This document shows positions 53,871 to 61,285 of a stretch of DNA of 64,000 bases, one piece after another. Position 1 is the first letter of the stretch. Each line of letters opens with the position of its first letter. The translations under genes were made by a program, and so were the position numbers. Location: assembly GCF_001422985.1 (NCBI RefSeq), contig NZ_LMNL01000034.1, positions 271,603-335,602 of the forward strand, in the 5' to 3' direction. The stretch comes from Methylobacterium sp. Leaf117 (GTDB taxonomy: Bacteria; Pseudomonadota; Alphaproteobacteria; Rhizobiales; Beijerinckiaceae). The notes under the pieces are model-generated. The model worked only from the letters and a program-made list of their open reading frames with translations, was not told the origin of the DNA and ran no database searches.

Positions 53871-54587
53871 ATGACCAAAACCTTCCTTGCCGCCCTCGGC
53901 CTGTCGGTCGCTGCCCTCGCCACCCCGGCCCTGGCCCAGGAGCCCCTGTCGTTCCGCGTCGCCCCGCAGTTCGACGGCAACCAGCCGGCCGTGACCGACA
54001 CCTCCGACTTCCGCGCCGCAGCTCTTCGCTCGGACGCCGTCAGCATCGAGTCGAGCCGCATCGCCCTCGAGCGGTCTCGCAACCCGCGCGTGCGCCAGTA
54101 CGCTCACAACGTCCTCGTCGAGCGCAAGGCCACCACTCAGGCGCTGCTGCCCGAGGGCACCTCGCTGACCGCTGGCGGCACCGTGGTGTCGGATTCCCAG
54201 CCCTTCGAGACCCGCCTCGACAACCCGGTCGGCGTGATCCTCGCTCCCGTCACCATCTCGGCCGGCATCGCCCAGCGCGTGGTCGGTGGCGTCCTCGGCG
54301 GCGTCGGTCTCATCGACAACAGCCCCTCCGAGCCGGGTCGCCGCGTCGCCATCGGCACCGAAGGTCAGGGTCGTATCGATCGCCTGAAGTCGGCCCGCGC
54401 CGGACGCGACTTCGACCGCACCTACGTGGACCAGCAGGCTCGGTCGGACGCCCGCACCCTCGGCCTCTACGCCTCCTACGCCCGCAACGGCGACAACGCC
54501 CAGGGTCGTGAGTTCGCCAACCAAGCGCTGCCCTACATCGCCGGCGAGCACGCCCACTCGGCCAACCTGGCCGACCGCATCAACTGA
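53871..54587 (+). CDS. DUF4142-family exported protein
   Basis: A 238-residue protein with a signal peptide ending at about residue 23 (LAALGLSVAALATPALAQ). The body matches the helical DUF4142 pattern: DFRAAALRSDAVSIESSRIAL, then RVRQYAHNVLVERK, and a late DRTYVDQQARSD and HAHSANLADRI. A hydrophobic central insertion of about 30 residues (GVILAPVTISAGIAQRVVGG) divides it, unusual for the family and perhaps a membrane-associating helix. GGAAAGAGA upstream supports the start; a strong terminator follows. Confidence 0.85.
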   Translation: MTKTFLAALGLSVAALATPALAQEPLSFRVAPQFDGNQPAVTDTSDFRAAALRSDAVSIESSRIALERSRNPRVRQYAHNVLVERKATTQALLPEGTSLTAGGTVVSDSQPFETRLDNPVGVILAPVTISAGIAQRVVGGVLGGVGLIDNSPSEPGRRVAIGTEGQGRIDRLKSARAGRDFDRTYVDQQARSDARTLGLYASYARNGDNAQGREFANQALPYIAGEHAHSANLADRIN

Positions 54588-54616
54588 GCGCGTCGTCTCC
54601 ATTCTGAATGCCGAAG

Positions 54617-54642
54617 GGCCGCCCCATGGGGCGGCCTTTTTT
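54617..54642 (+). terminator. Rho-independent terminator
   Basis: GGCCGCCCC, a two-base gap, then GGGGCGGCC forms a 9-bp stem followed by TTTTTT, 30 bases after the stop of the DUF4142 gene. It also faces the convergent gph gene, but the T-run serves only the plus strand. Confidence 0.92.
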
Positions 54643-54687
54643 CGTTGCGCCGGGGACGCAGCCCGTCGCAGCGGCTTTGGCTCAGGT

Positions 54688-55422
54688 TCAGGCGGCTGGC
54701 ACCAGGGCCGCCACCGCCGCGCCGAGGTCGTCGAAATGGGCGATGACCCGGTCGGGGCCGAGTTCGGTGACCGGCCGGTCCGTGTAGCCGAACGGAACCG
54801 CCACCACCGGAATGCCGGCGGCCTTGGCCGCGTCGATGTCGGCACGGGAATCGCCCACCATCACGGCGCGGGCGGGATCGCCGCCGGCCTGCGCGATGGT
54901 CATCGTGATGTGGCGCGGGTCGGGCTTGAAATAGGGGAAGGTCTCGCGGCCGCAGATGGTGGCGAAGCGGTCGGCGATGCCGAGGAGTTGCAGCAGCCGG
55001 ATGGCCTGCCCCTCGTACTTGTTGGTGCAGACGGCCAGGAGGAAGCCGCGCGCGTCGAGCGCGTCGAGCGCCTCGACCACGCCGGGGAACAGGTGCGACT
55101 GCTCGCACAGGTGGTCGCCGTAATGGGCGATGAAGTCCGAGAACAACGCTTCCAGCCGCTCGGTCGTGAGGGGCTCGCCCGCCGTGGTGAAGCCGCGCTG
55201 GATCAGCGCCTTGGCACCGGCGCCGATCATGTCGCGGGCCTGCTCCAGGGGCAGCGCCTGAAGCCCCTCGCGCCGCAGGATGACGTTGAGCGTGCCGATG
55301 AGATCGCCGGCGGTCTCGGCCAGGGTTCCGTCGAGGTCGAAGACGGCGATGGGCGGCAGGGCGGTCATGGGCGGAGGGGCGGTCATGGACGGGGAGGCAG
55401 TCATGGGCGGAGGGGCGGTCAT
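54688..55422 (-). CDS. gph: Phosphoglycolate phosphatase (HAD family)
   Basis: A HAD-superfamily phosphatase that removes phosphoglycolate. Motif I is FDLDGTLAE, motif II is in VCTNKYEGQA, and motifs III-IV lie in YFKPDP and MVGDSRADIDAAKAAG. The N-terminus is ambiguous: four in-frame ATGs at 55422, 55404, 55386 and 55368 lie in four 18-base repeats, none with a good ribosome site. From 55368 the protein is 227 residues and starts close to motif I, the normal length; from 55422 it gains 18 residues of Met-Thr-Ala-Pro repeats. Confidence 0.88.
   Translation of the reverse strand: MTAPPPMTASPSMTAPPPMTALPPIAVFDLDGTLAETAGDLIGTLNVILRREGLQALPLEQARDMIGAGAKALIQRGFTTAGEPLTTERLEALFSDFIAHYGDHLCEQSHLFPGVVEALDALDARGFLLAVCTNKYEGQAIRLLQLLGIADRFATICGRETFPYFKPDPRHITMTIAQAGGDPARAVMVGDSRADIDAAKAAGIPVVAVPFGYTDRPVTELGPDRVIAHFDDLGAAVAALVPAA
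55351..55422 (-). repeat. Four 18-bp tandem repeats, each with an ATG
   Basis: Four consecutive 18-base units of the form ATGACYGCC... encode Met-Thr-Ala-x-Pro-x at the start of gph. Units 1 and 3 are identical and units 2 and 4 differ by a few bases. Copy number could vary by slippage without breaking the frame. Confidence 0.9.
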
Positions 55423-55572
55423 GGGCACTCGCAGAAGGGACGCGCGCGGGACGGGAGGCGCCGCGAGGCGGATCGGGACGGGGACCATCGCCGCAGGCGT
55501 GAGGGCGGGGGGATGCCGGGGCTGTACCCCATCCTGCCGCGCGCCGCGAGATGTGTGCTGCCGCGGGGGCTC

Positions 55573-55645
55573 CGAAGGGCTTGCCGCCGCCGGCCGCGAA
55601 AGGCTTGCTGCCGTTGGCCCCGAAAGGCTTGGCCTTTGGCGGTGG
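55573..55645. repeat. Three tandem 24-bp repeats upstream of gph
   Basis: Three successive units begin CGAAGGGCTTG or CGAAAGGCTTG at 55573, 55597 and 55621; the first two match over most of 24 bases and the third is diverged. Read on the minus strand they encode KPF(G/A)A-type repeats as seen in disordered tails of RNA-binding proteins. No convincing gene covers them. The remaining gap of about 420 bases between gph and gcrA holds no other gene. Confidence 0.7.
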
Positions 55646-55844
55646 ACAGGTGCGCCGGGCATGGAACCTCCGTCGCCGTCGCACTTGCCTCCGCGTCTCA
55701 GGCTCCTGTACGGTCCCCTCCATCGACGGCCGGGGGGCCGCTGCCCATCACCGAGAATCGCCCTTCTGCCCGTGCCATCGGCCGGGGTTCGGGGCGTTTT
55801 GCGAGTCGCTGGGGCAGATGCGGACGATTTCGGAGGGGGCGATG

Positions 55845-56363
55845 ATGGAAACGGTCCCGGGTTGGTCAGACGAGCGGGTCGAGCTGCTGCGTCGCCTGTG
55901 GGAAGACGGCCTGAGCGCCAGCCAGATCGCCACGCAGCTCGGCAGCGTCACCCGCAATGCGGTGATCGGCAAGGTGCACCGGCTCGGGCTCTCGGGCCGG
56001 GTCAAGTCGGCGGAGACGCCCGGCGTGGCGCCGCGCAAGATCGGTCGTGAGACGGAGCCGGAGGCGGAGATGCCCGTCGCGGTTGTCGCCGAGACGGACG
56101 GCGCGCCTGCCCGCTTCGAAGGCGCGCCCGCCGCACCGACGCTGGTGGCACCGGTGTCCCTGTCGATCACCCGTCGGGTGACTATCATGGACCTGCGGGA
56201 GTCGATGTGCCGCTGGCCGATCGGCGACCCGACCTCGCCCGACTTCCACTATTGCGGCGATCGCGCGATCACCGGCCTGCCCTATTGCACCGCCCACGCG
56301 CAGATCGCCTATCAGCCGGCGGCCGAGCGCAAGCGCGACCGGCGCGTCGGCGGCTTTCGCTGA
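55845..56363 (+). CDS. gcrA: GcrA cell-cycle regulator
   Basis: A 172-residue GcrA. The N-terminal DNA-binding domain (WSDERVELLRRLWEDGLSAS, then NAVIGKVHRLGLSGR) recognises promoters, in Caulobacter those methylated by CcrM at GANTC. The C-terminal part has the sigma-70-contacting CRWPIGDP and FHYCG...PYCTAHA cysteine cluster. The start is the second of two adjacent ATGs, with GGAGGGGG about 6 bases upstream. It activates cell-division and other S-phase genes with sigma-70. Confidence 0.95.
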   Translation: METVPGWSDERVELLRRLWEDGLSASQIATQLGSVTRNAVIGKVHRLGLSGRVKSAETPGVAPRKIGRETEPEAEMPVAVVAETDGAPARFEGAPAAPTLVAPVSLSITRRVTIMDLRESMCRWPIGDPTSPDFHYCGDRAITGLPYCTAHAQIAYQPAAERKRDRRVGGFR

Positions 56364-56496
56364 TCCGACACCTTGCGGGCCGAGGCAGAGGGGCCAAAAG
56401 CCCTGCCGGCAAAGTCCCGCGTGACGGCACGGTTTCGAGACTTCGTGCGTTGATCCCCGTCGCCGGTTCCCGATCGGCGCAAGAAGGTGACGCGCC

Positions 56497-56739
56497 GTGA
56501 CGGAGCCGACGAGCACGATCGATGCCGACGAAGCCGCTTTCCTCGACCTGCATGGACAGCGCGAGGAACTGGAGCGGCAATTGGCGCTGGTTCAGCTGAA
56601 GCGGCAGTTCGGCCCCGGTCAGGATGCGATCGATCAGGCCACGGCCGACGAGCAGTCGCTGCTGGTCAGCCTCGACCGGGTCATGACTCTGATCCGAGCC
56701 GCCGAATATAAGCGCCTGCCGAACGCGCGACGCTGGTAG
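56497..56739 (+). CDS. Small hypothetical protein, coiled-coil-like
   Basis: An 80-residue helical protein with Leu/Glu/Gln-rich segments (LHGQREELERQLALVQLKRQ). GTG start at 56497 with an AAGGTGA ribosome site. It has no recognised domain. It follows gcrA by about 130 bases on the same strand and is convergent with the NepR-like gene 6 bases away. Confidence 0.6.
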   Translation: MTEPTSTIDADEAAFLDLHGQREELERQLALVQLKRQFGPGQDAIDQATADEQSLLVSLDRVMTLIRAAEYKRLPNARRW

Positions 56740-56745
56740 ACGGGC

Positions 56746-56913
56746 TCAGTCGAAGCGACGCCGGTCGCGCTCCTTGTGCCGAAGGCGCAGGAGAAGGTCG
56801 ATCTGGCTGTCGGGGATCGGCTGCGTGTCGCAGGTCTCCTCGTAGATCGAACGGAGCGCGGTCCCGAGACGATGACGCGTGTCGTCGGTCAGGCTGGGCT
56901 GGCAGGCGTTCAT
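56746..56913 (-). CDS. NepR-like small protein (possible anti-sigma factor)
   Basis: A 55-residue protein. The core LGTALRSIYEETCDTQPIPD followed by QIDLLLRLRHKE fits the NepR anti-sigma-factor pattern (LR..Y....  ..PiPd...LL..L) that holds EcfG in the alphaproteobacterial general stress response. The ATG at 56913 has a strong GGGAGG upstream. The usual partners phyR and ecfG are not next to it, so it would be an orphan copy. The assignment rests on a short motif and is moderate. Confidence 0.5.
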   Translation of the reverse strand: MNACQPSLTDDTRHRLGTALRSIYEETCDTQPIPDSQIDLLLRLRHKERDRRRFD

Positions 56914-57101
56914 ACCGTCCTCCCGCATGTCGCCGTCGCTTACTCTCTGGTCCAACGTCTCAGTCCCTCGTTCGAGCGATCCAACGCCGGCGCCGAATCG
57001 GAGCGCACTTGTGGTTTAGCGAGTGTCACCGAACATGGTTAAGAAAACGTTAACTCTGGGTTGCCCAGCTGCGAGAGGCGTTGGCGGTCAGACGTTGGCC
57101 A

Positions 57102-58769
57102 TCAGGCTTCGGCTGCCTGAAGCAGGCGGGCTGCGGCGGCCCGGGCCTCGTCGGTGACGGTGGCGCCGGCGAGCATGCGGGCGATCTCCTCGCGGCGGGC
57201 CGGGGCTTCGAGGGACGAGACCTGCGTGGCGACCCGGTCGCTGCCCTTGACCGGGTCCTTGGCGATCAGGAAATGCGTTTCCGCCCGGGCGGCGACCTGC
57301 GGCGCATGCGTCACCGCCACCACCTGCACCTGCGTGGCGAGGCGCCCGAGCCGGGCGCCGATGGCATCGGCCACGGCGCCGCCGACGCCGGTGTCGATCT
57401 CGTCGAAGATCAGGGTCGGGGCCGAGCCCTTGTCGGCCAGCACCACCTTGAGGGCGAGCATGAAGCGCGAAAGCTCGCCACCCGAGGCGACCTTCATCAT
57501 CGGTCCCGGCCGGGTGCCCGGATTGGTCTGGGCCCAGAACTCCACGCGGTCATAGCCGGAGGGATCGCGCGAGTCCGGATCGGTGGCGATCTCGGTAATG
57601 AAGCGGGCGCGCTCCAGCTTGAGCGGGGGCAGCTCGGCCTTGACCGCCGCGTCGAGAGCCTTGGCGGCGCGCTTGCGCCCCTCGGTCAGCTTGGCGGCCG
57701 CCTTGGCGTAGGCCGCCTCGGCTGCCGCGAGGGTGCCCTCGAGTCCACCCAGGGCCTCGGCGCCGGCGTCGATCGCCGCCACATCGGCCGCGTAGCGCTC
57801 GCGCAGAGCCGCGAGGTCGTCCACCGGCACCTGGTACTTGCGCCCGGCGGCACGGAGCGCGAACAGGCGCTCCTCCACCCGTTCCAGCTCGCGCGGATCG
57901 AACTCCGCCTCGCGCAAAGCCGCGTCGAGAACCGTGTGGGCCTCGTCGAGGGCGGTCAAGGCCGCATCCAGGGCGGCGACGCAGGGCTCGACCAGGGCCG
58001 GCAGCTGCGACGCCCGCCGTTCCAGCTTGCGCAGGGCCGAGGACAGGTGGGAGACGATGCCGCCGCCCGAGGCTTCGATCGCCTCGTTCAGTTCGCGGGC
58101 GACCTTCTCGCTCTGTTGCATCACCGTGCGGCGCTCGGCCAGCGTCGTCTCCTCGCCCGGCTCAGGGGCCAGCGTCTCCAGTTCCGCCACGGCGTGACGC
58201 AGGAAGTCGGACTCCTTGGCGGCGGCCTCGACGCGGGCGCGGTGCTCGGCCAAAGCGCTGCGGGCGACCTTCACCCGCCGGGCCGCCTCGCCGACCTGGG
58301 TCAGAGGCCCCTGCAGGCCCCCGAACGCATCAAGGATGGCCCGGTGGGTGGTGGGATCGGCCAGGGCCCGGTCGTCGTGCTGTCCGTGGATCTCCACCAG
58401 GGCGGCGCCGATGGCCCGCAGGACCTGCACGCCCACCGCTTGGTCGTTGATGAAGGCCCGGGTTCGCCCATCGGCCATCTGCACGCGGCGCAGGATCAGG
58501 TCGCCCTCGGTGTCGATCTCGGCCTGCGCCGCGAGCGTGCGCGCCGGATGGTCGAGGGGCACGTCGAACACCGCGGTGACGGCGCCCTGCCCTTCCCCAT
58601 GACGCACGAGGCGGCCGTCGCCGCGGCCGCCGAGGGCCAGCGCGAAGGCATCGAGCAGGATTGACTTGCCCGCACCCGTTTCACCGGTGAGGACGCTGAG
58701 GCCCTCGCGGAAATTCAGGACGAGCTTGTCGATGAGAACGATGTCGCGGATCGCGAGCTGGCTCAGCAT
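57102..58769 (-). CDS. recN: DNA repair protein RecN
   Basis: A 555-residue SMC-like protein for double-strand-break repair. The N-terminal ATPase lobe has the Walker A GETGAGKS at 29-36. A coiled coil of about 200 residues follows, and the C-terminal lobe has the signature SGGELSRFMLALK and Walker B PTLIFDEIDTGVGG. Length and domains are normal. It is downstream of bamD on the same strand but a terminator lies between, so it probably has its own promoter in the 140-base gap. Confidence 0.96.
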   Translation of the reverse strand: MLSQLAIRDIVLIDKLVLNFREGLSVLTGETGAGKSILLDAFALALGGRGDGRLVRHGEGQGAVTAVFDVPLDHPARTLAAQAEIDTEGDLILRRVQMADGRTRAFINDQAVGVQVLRAIGAALVEIHGQHDDRALADPTTHRAILDAFGGLQGPLTQVGEAARRVKVARSALAEHRARVEAAAKESDFLRHAVAELETLAPEPGEETTLAERRTVMQQSEKVARELNEAIEASGGGIVSHLSSALRKLERRASQLPALVEPCVAALDAALTALDEAHTVLDAALREAEFDPRELERVEERLFALRAAGRKYQVPVDDLAALRERYAADVAAIDAGAEALGGLEGTLAAAEAAYAKAAAKLTEGRKRAAKALDAAVKAELPPLKLERARFITEIATDPDSRDPSGYDRVEFWAQTNPGTRPGPMMKVASGGELSRFMLALKVVLADKGSAPTLIFDEIDTGVGGAVADAIGARLGRLATQVQVVAVTHAPQVAARAETHFLIAKDPVKGSDRVATQVSSLEAPARREEIARMLAGATVTDEARAAAARLLQAAEA

Positions 58770-58835
58770 GCCGCGTCTGGGGTCCCGTTGTGAACGCTGG
58801 CGCTGTCTTTACGGCGAAGTGCCGCCGGCTTCACG

Positions 58836-58865
58836 CAAAAAGATGCCGCCCCCACGGGGAGCGGC
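58836..58865 (-). terminator. Rho-independent terminator after bamD
   Basis: On the minus strand a GC-rich hairpin (GCCGC, one bulged T, CCCC, short loop, GGGG, GCGGC) is followed by ATC and TTTTT. It lies about 46 bases past the bamD stop and separates bamD from recN. Confidence 0.85.
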
Positions 58866-58911
58866 AAAGCGGCACGCGGATCGCCGGACGGGCGCCGGAA
58901 CGGCGTCGGGC

Positions 58912-59790
58912 CTACTGGGCCTCGGCGGTGCGCCCGATGACGCCGCGATAGACCTTGCTGATCCACGAGGTCTTCTCCTCGCGCGGCTCCAGGCCCCCGT
59001 TCTGCAGGAGCGCGTGGGCGTCCTTGTACCAGGGGCTGTCGGGGAAGTTATGCCCGAGCACGGCGGCGGAGGTCTGAGCCTCCTGAGTCAGGCCGAGAGC
59101 CATGTAGGCCTCGGTCAGACGCTCGAGGGCTTCCTCGGCGTGCCGGGTCGTCTGGTACTTGCTGACCACGTCGCGAAACCGGTTGATCGCGGCCGGGAAG
59201 TTGCGGCGCTCCAGGTAGAAGCGACCGACCTCCATCTCCTTGCCGGCGAGCTGGTCGCGGGTGATCTGGATCTTGGCCTTGGCGTCGGCGGCGTATTCCG
59301 AAGTCGGATACTTCTGGACGAGCTCCTGCAGGCCTGCCAGCGCCTTCTCGGAGCGGTCCTGGTCGCGGGTCACGTCGGGGATCTGCTTGTAGTGCGACAT
59401 CGCCATCAGGTACTGGGCGTAGGCCGCGTCCTTGCTGGCCGGATGGCGCTGAAGGTAGCGCTTCGACGCGTTGATCGCGTCGTCGTACTTGGCGCCCTCG
59501 TAATTCGAGTAGGCGGTCATCAGCAGCGCTTTGCGCGACCAGTCCGAGTAGCTGTAGGCCTTGTCGAGTTCACCGAACTTCTTCGAGGCGCCCTCGTAGT
59601 CCTTGTCCTCCATCCGCGCCAAGCCCTCACTGTAGAGCTTGTCGGCGGGAACATCCGGGATGACTTCGGGCTTGTACTTTTCGGCAAAGGGATTGATCGA
59701 ATCGAGGGCATCGCAGCCGCCGAGCCCGAAGCCCATCACGGTCACCAGCACGGCCGCCATCGCACCGCGGTTGGGATGAGTAAGGCGCAT
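58912..59790 (-). CDS. bamD: Outer-membrane assembly lipoprotein BamD
   Basis: A 292-residue lipoprotein of the BAM complex that inserts beta-barrel proteins. The signal ends in the lipobox LGGC with the lipidated C26. About five TPR units follow: KLYSEGLARMEDKDYEGASK, AYAQYLMAMSHYKQIP, ELVQKYPTSEYAADAKAKI and others, in the YfiO/ComL pattern. Start chosen at 59790, which gives the normal signal peptide; an ATG 13 codons earlier is weaker. Confidence 0.95.
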   Translation of the reverse strand: MRLTHPNRGAMAAVLVTVMGFGLGGCDALDSINPFAEKYKPEVIPDVPADKLYSEGLARMEDKDYEGASKKFGELDKAYSYSDWSRKALLMTAYSNYEGAKYDDAINASKRYLQRHPASKDAAYAQYLMAMSHYKQIPDVTRDQDRSEKALAGLQELVQKYPTSEYAADAKAKIQITRDQLAGKEMEVGRFYLERRNFPAAINRFRDVVSKYQTTRHAEEALERLTEAYMALGLTQEAQTSAAVLGHNFPDSPWYKDAHALLQNGGLEPREEKTSWISKVYRGVIGRTAEAQ

Positions 59791-59927
59791 TCCGGTCTTC
59801 CCCCAACAGACGGGTCCGTTTTTGGACACGCGTCGTCACGCCATCACTAAAGGTCGGTCGCGTGGCTGACGGCCTCATGCCACGATCCGGGTGCGCTGCA
59901 CACCGGACGGACGTCCCGTTTCACGCT

Positions 59928-59944
59928 CGCTTCACCGTGAAGCG
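59928..59944. other. Inverted repeat between lpxC and bamD
   Basis: CGCTTCA, three bases, TGAAGCG gives a 7-bp hairpin about 67 bases past the lpxC stop and about 140 bases upstream of bamD. There is no T-run. It might be an operator of bamD or an attenuating hairpin. Confidence 0.3.
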
Positions 59945-60010
59945 CGATTTGGGCGTGAAAGCGGCGGGCGGGCTGAACCCTTAACAGAAACGACCGATGT
60001 GTCGGTGGCG

Positions 60011-60958
60011 CTACAGATCGCCGACGAAGGCGGCCATGCCGAGGCTGGCTCCGAATTCGGTCAGGCTGGTCTCGCGGCGGGCGCCGGGCGCCTCGACGAT
60101 GGCGTAGTTGGCGCGATCGCAGAACAGGGCGGTGAGGATGCCGACATTCATACGATGGCCGCCGCAATAGGAGCGGTAGCCGCCCTGGATCGGCAGGCCG
60201 GCCAGAGCCAGGTCGCCGACCGCATCGAGGAACTTGTGCCGGACGAACTCGTCGGCGTAGCGCAGGCCCTCGGGGTTGACCACGGCGGTCTCCCCGACCG
60301 CGACGGTGTTCTCCAGGGAAGCGCCGAGGGCGAAGCCCGCCTTCCAGTAGCGCTCCACATCCCGCATCATGCCGAAGGTCCGGGCGCCGGCGATCTCGCG
60401 GCGATAGGCGGCGGGGGTCAGGTCCATCGCCTTGCGGCTGCGGCCGATCACCGGGTTCTCGAAATCGATCTCGACATCGAGGCGGAAGCCCCGGTCGATG
60501 GGGCGGAGTTCGGCGAAGGCGCGGCCGACCTCGATGCGGACGGAGCGGAGAACCTTGATCCAGCGCCGGGGGGCGCCGCAGGTCCCGATGCCGACGGCGT
60601 CGATGGCCTCGACGTAGGGACGCGCGCTGCCGTCGAGAATGGGCATCTCGGGGCCGTCGATCTCGACCAGGACGTTGTCGATCCCGAGACCGTAGAGCGC
60701 CGACATCAGGTGCTCGATGGTGGCGACGGCGCCGCTCTCGACATCACCGATCACGGTGCAGAGCTCGGTGGCAGAGACGCAGGCGTGGTGGGCCTTGATG
60801 AGCCGGTCGTTGCCGGTGGCCATTCCGGTGCGGAGGAAGGCGATTCCGTGATTGGCGGGCGCTGGATGCAGCGTGATCTCGACCGGGTTCCCGGAGTGGA
60901 CGCCGATGCCGCTCAGGGTCGCGGGGGCTTTGAGAGTTGTCTGTTGGTTCGTTCGCAT
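60011..60958 (-). CDS. lpxC: UDP-3-O-acyl-N-acetylglucosamine deacetylase
   Basis: A 315-residue zinc deacetylase, the committed step of lipid A synthesis. The expected zinc ligands are H83 (ATIEHLMSALYG), H241 and D245 (RHKFLDAVGDL), with the catalytic-base His region at H268 (YCGGHRM). The start at 60958 has GAGGGCTATGGA upstream and fits the family; the frame is open further but without similarity. The gene follows ftsZ after a hairpin, as in other Hyphomicrobiales. Confidence 0.96.
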   Translation of the reverse strand: MRTNQQTTLKAPATLSGIGVHSGNPVEITLHPAPANHGIAFLRTGMATGNDRLIKAHHACVSATELCTVIGDVESGAVATIEHLMSALYGLGIDNVLVEIDGPEMPILDGSARPYVEAIDAVGIGTCGAPRRWIKVLRSVRIEVGRAFAELRPIDRGFRLDVEIDFENPVIGRSRKAMDLTPAAYRREIAGARTFGMMRDVERYWKAGFALGASLENTVAVGETAVVNPEGLRYADEFVRHKFLDAVGDLALAGLPIQGGYRSYCGGHRMNVGILTALFCDRANYAIVEAPGARRETSLTEFGASLGMAAFVGDL

Positions 60959-61210
60959 TCCATAGCCCTCGGCCGTGATCAGGCGCGCCCATCCCGTTGA
61001 GATGCGCTTTTCGCCCTTGTCGATCCGTCCGCTGCTTGAAGCCCCTGCCGGCGCTTGACGGCCGAAACCGCCGCGCCTTTTCGTTCCAAAATTCGTATAG
61101 CCGCGCCTCAAAGGCAGGCCAAATCACGGATTCTTACGCTCTGTTACAGTCCCGGTTTCCGCCAGCGAATCCGAAACCCATTTTGGCACAGTAGGTTAAC
61201 AACAAGCATA

Positions 61211-61234
61211 GCCCGGAGCCGTGAGGCTCCGGGC
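61211..61234 (-). terminator. Strong hairpin after ftsZ
   Basis: GCCCGGAGCC, four bases, GGCTCCGGGC forms a perfect 10-bp stem about 50 bases past the ftsZ stop. On the minus strand it is followed by a mixed T-rich stretch (TATGCTTGTTGTTAAC) rather than a pure T-run, so it may be a partial terminator before lpxC. The rest of the 326-base gap holds no gene. Confidence 0.6.
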
Positions 61235-61285
61235 CTGTGGCTGAAATATCTCAGCCGGCGGGTAGAGGGTCGATCGGCCCCCGTC

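Noticed and set aside
50643-54845. Very long open frame opposite polA
   Set aside because: It is the complement of strongly supported polA and DUF4142 genes; high GC with few stops creates such antisense frames. Its translation is Asp/Gly/Arg/His-rich and family-less.
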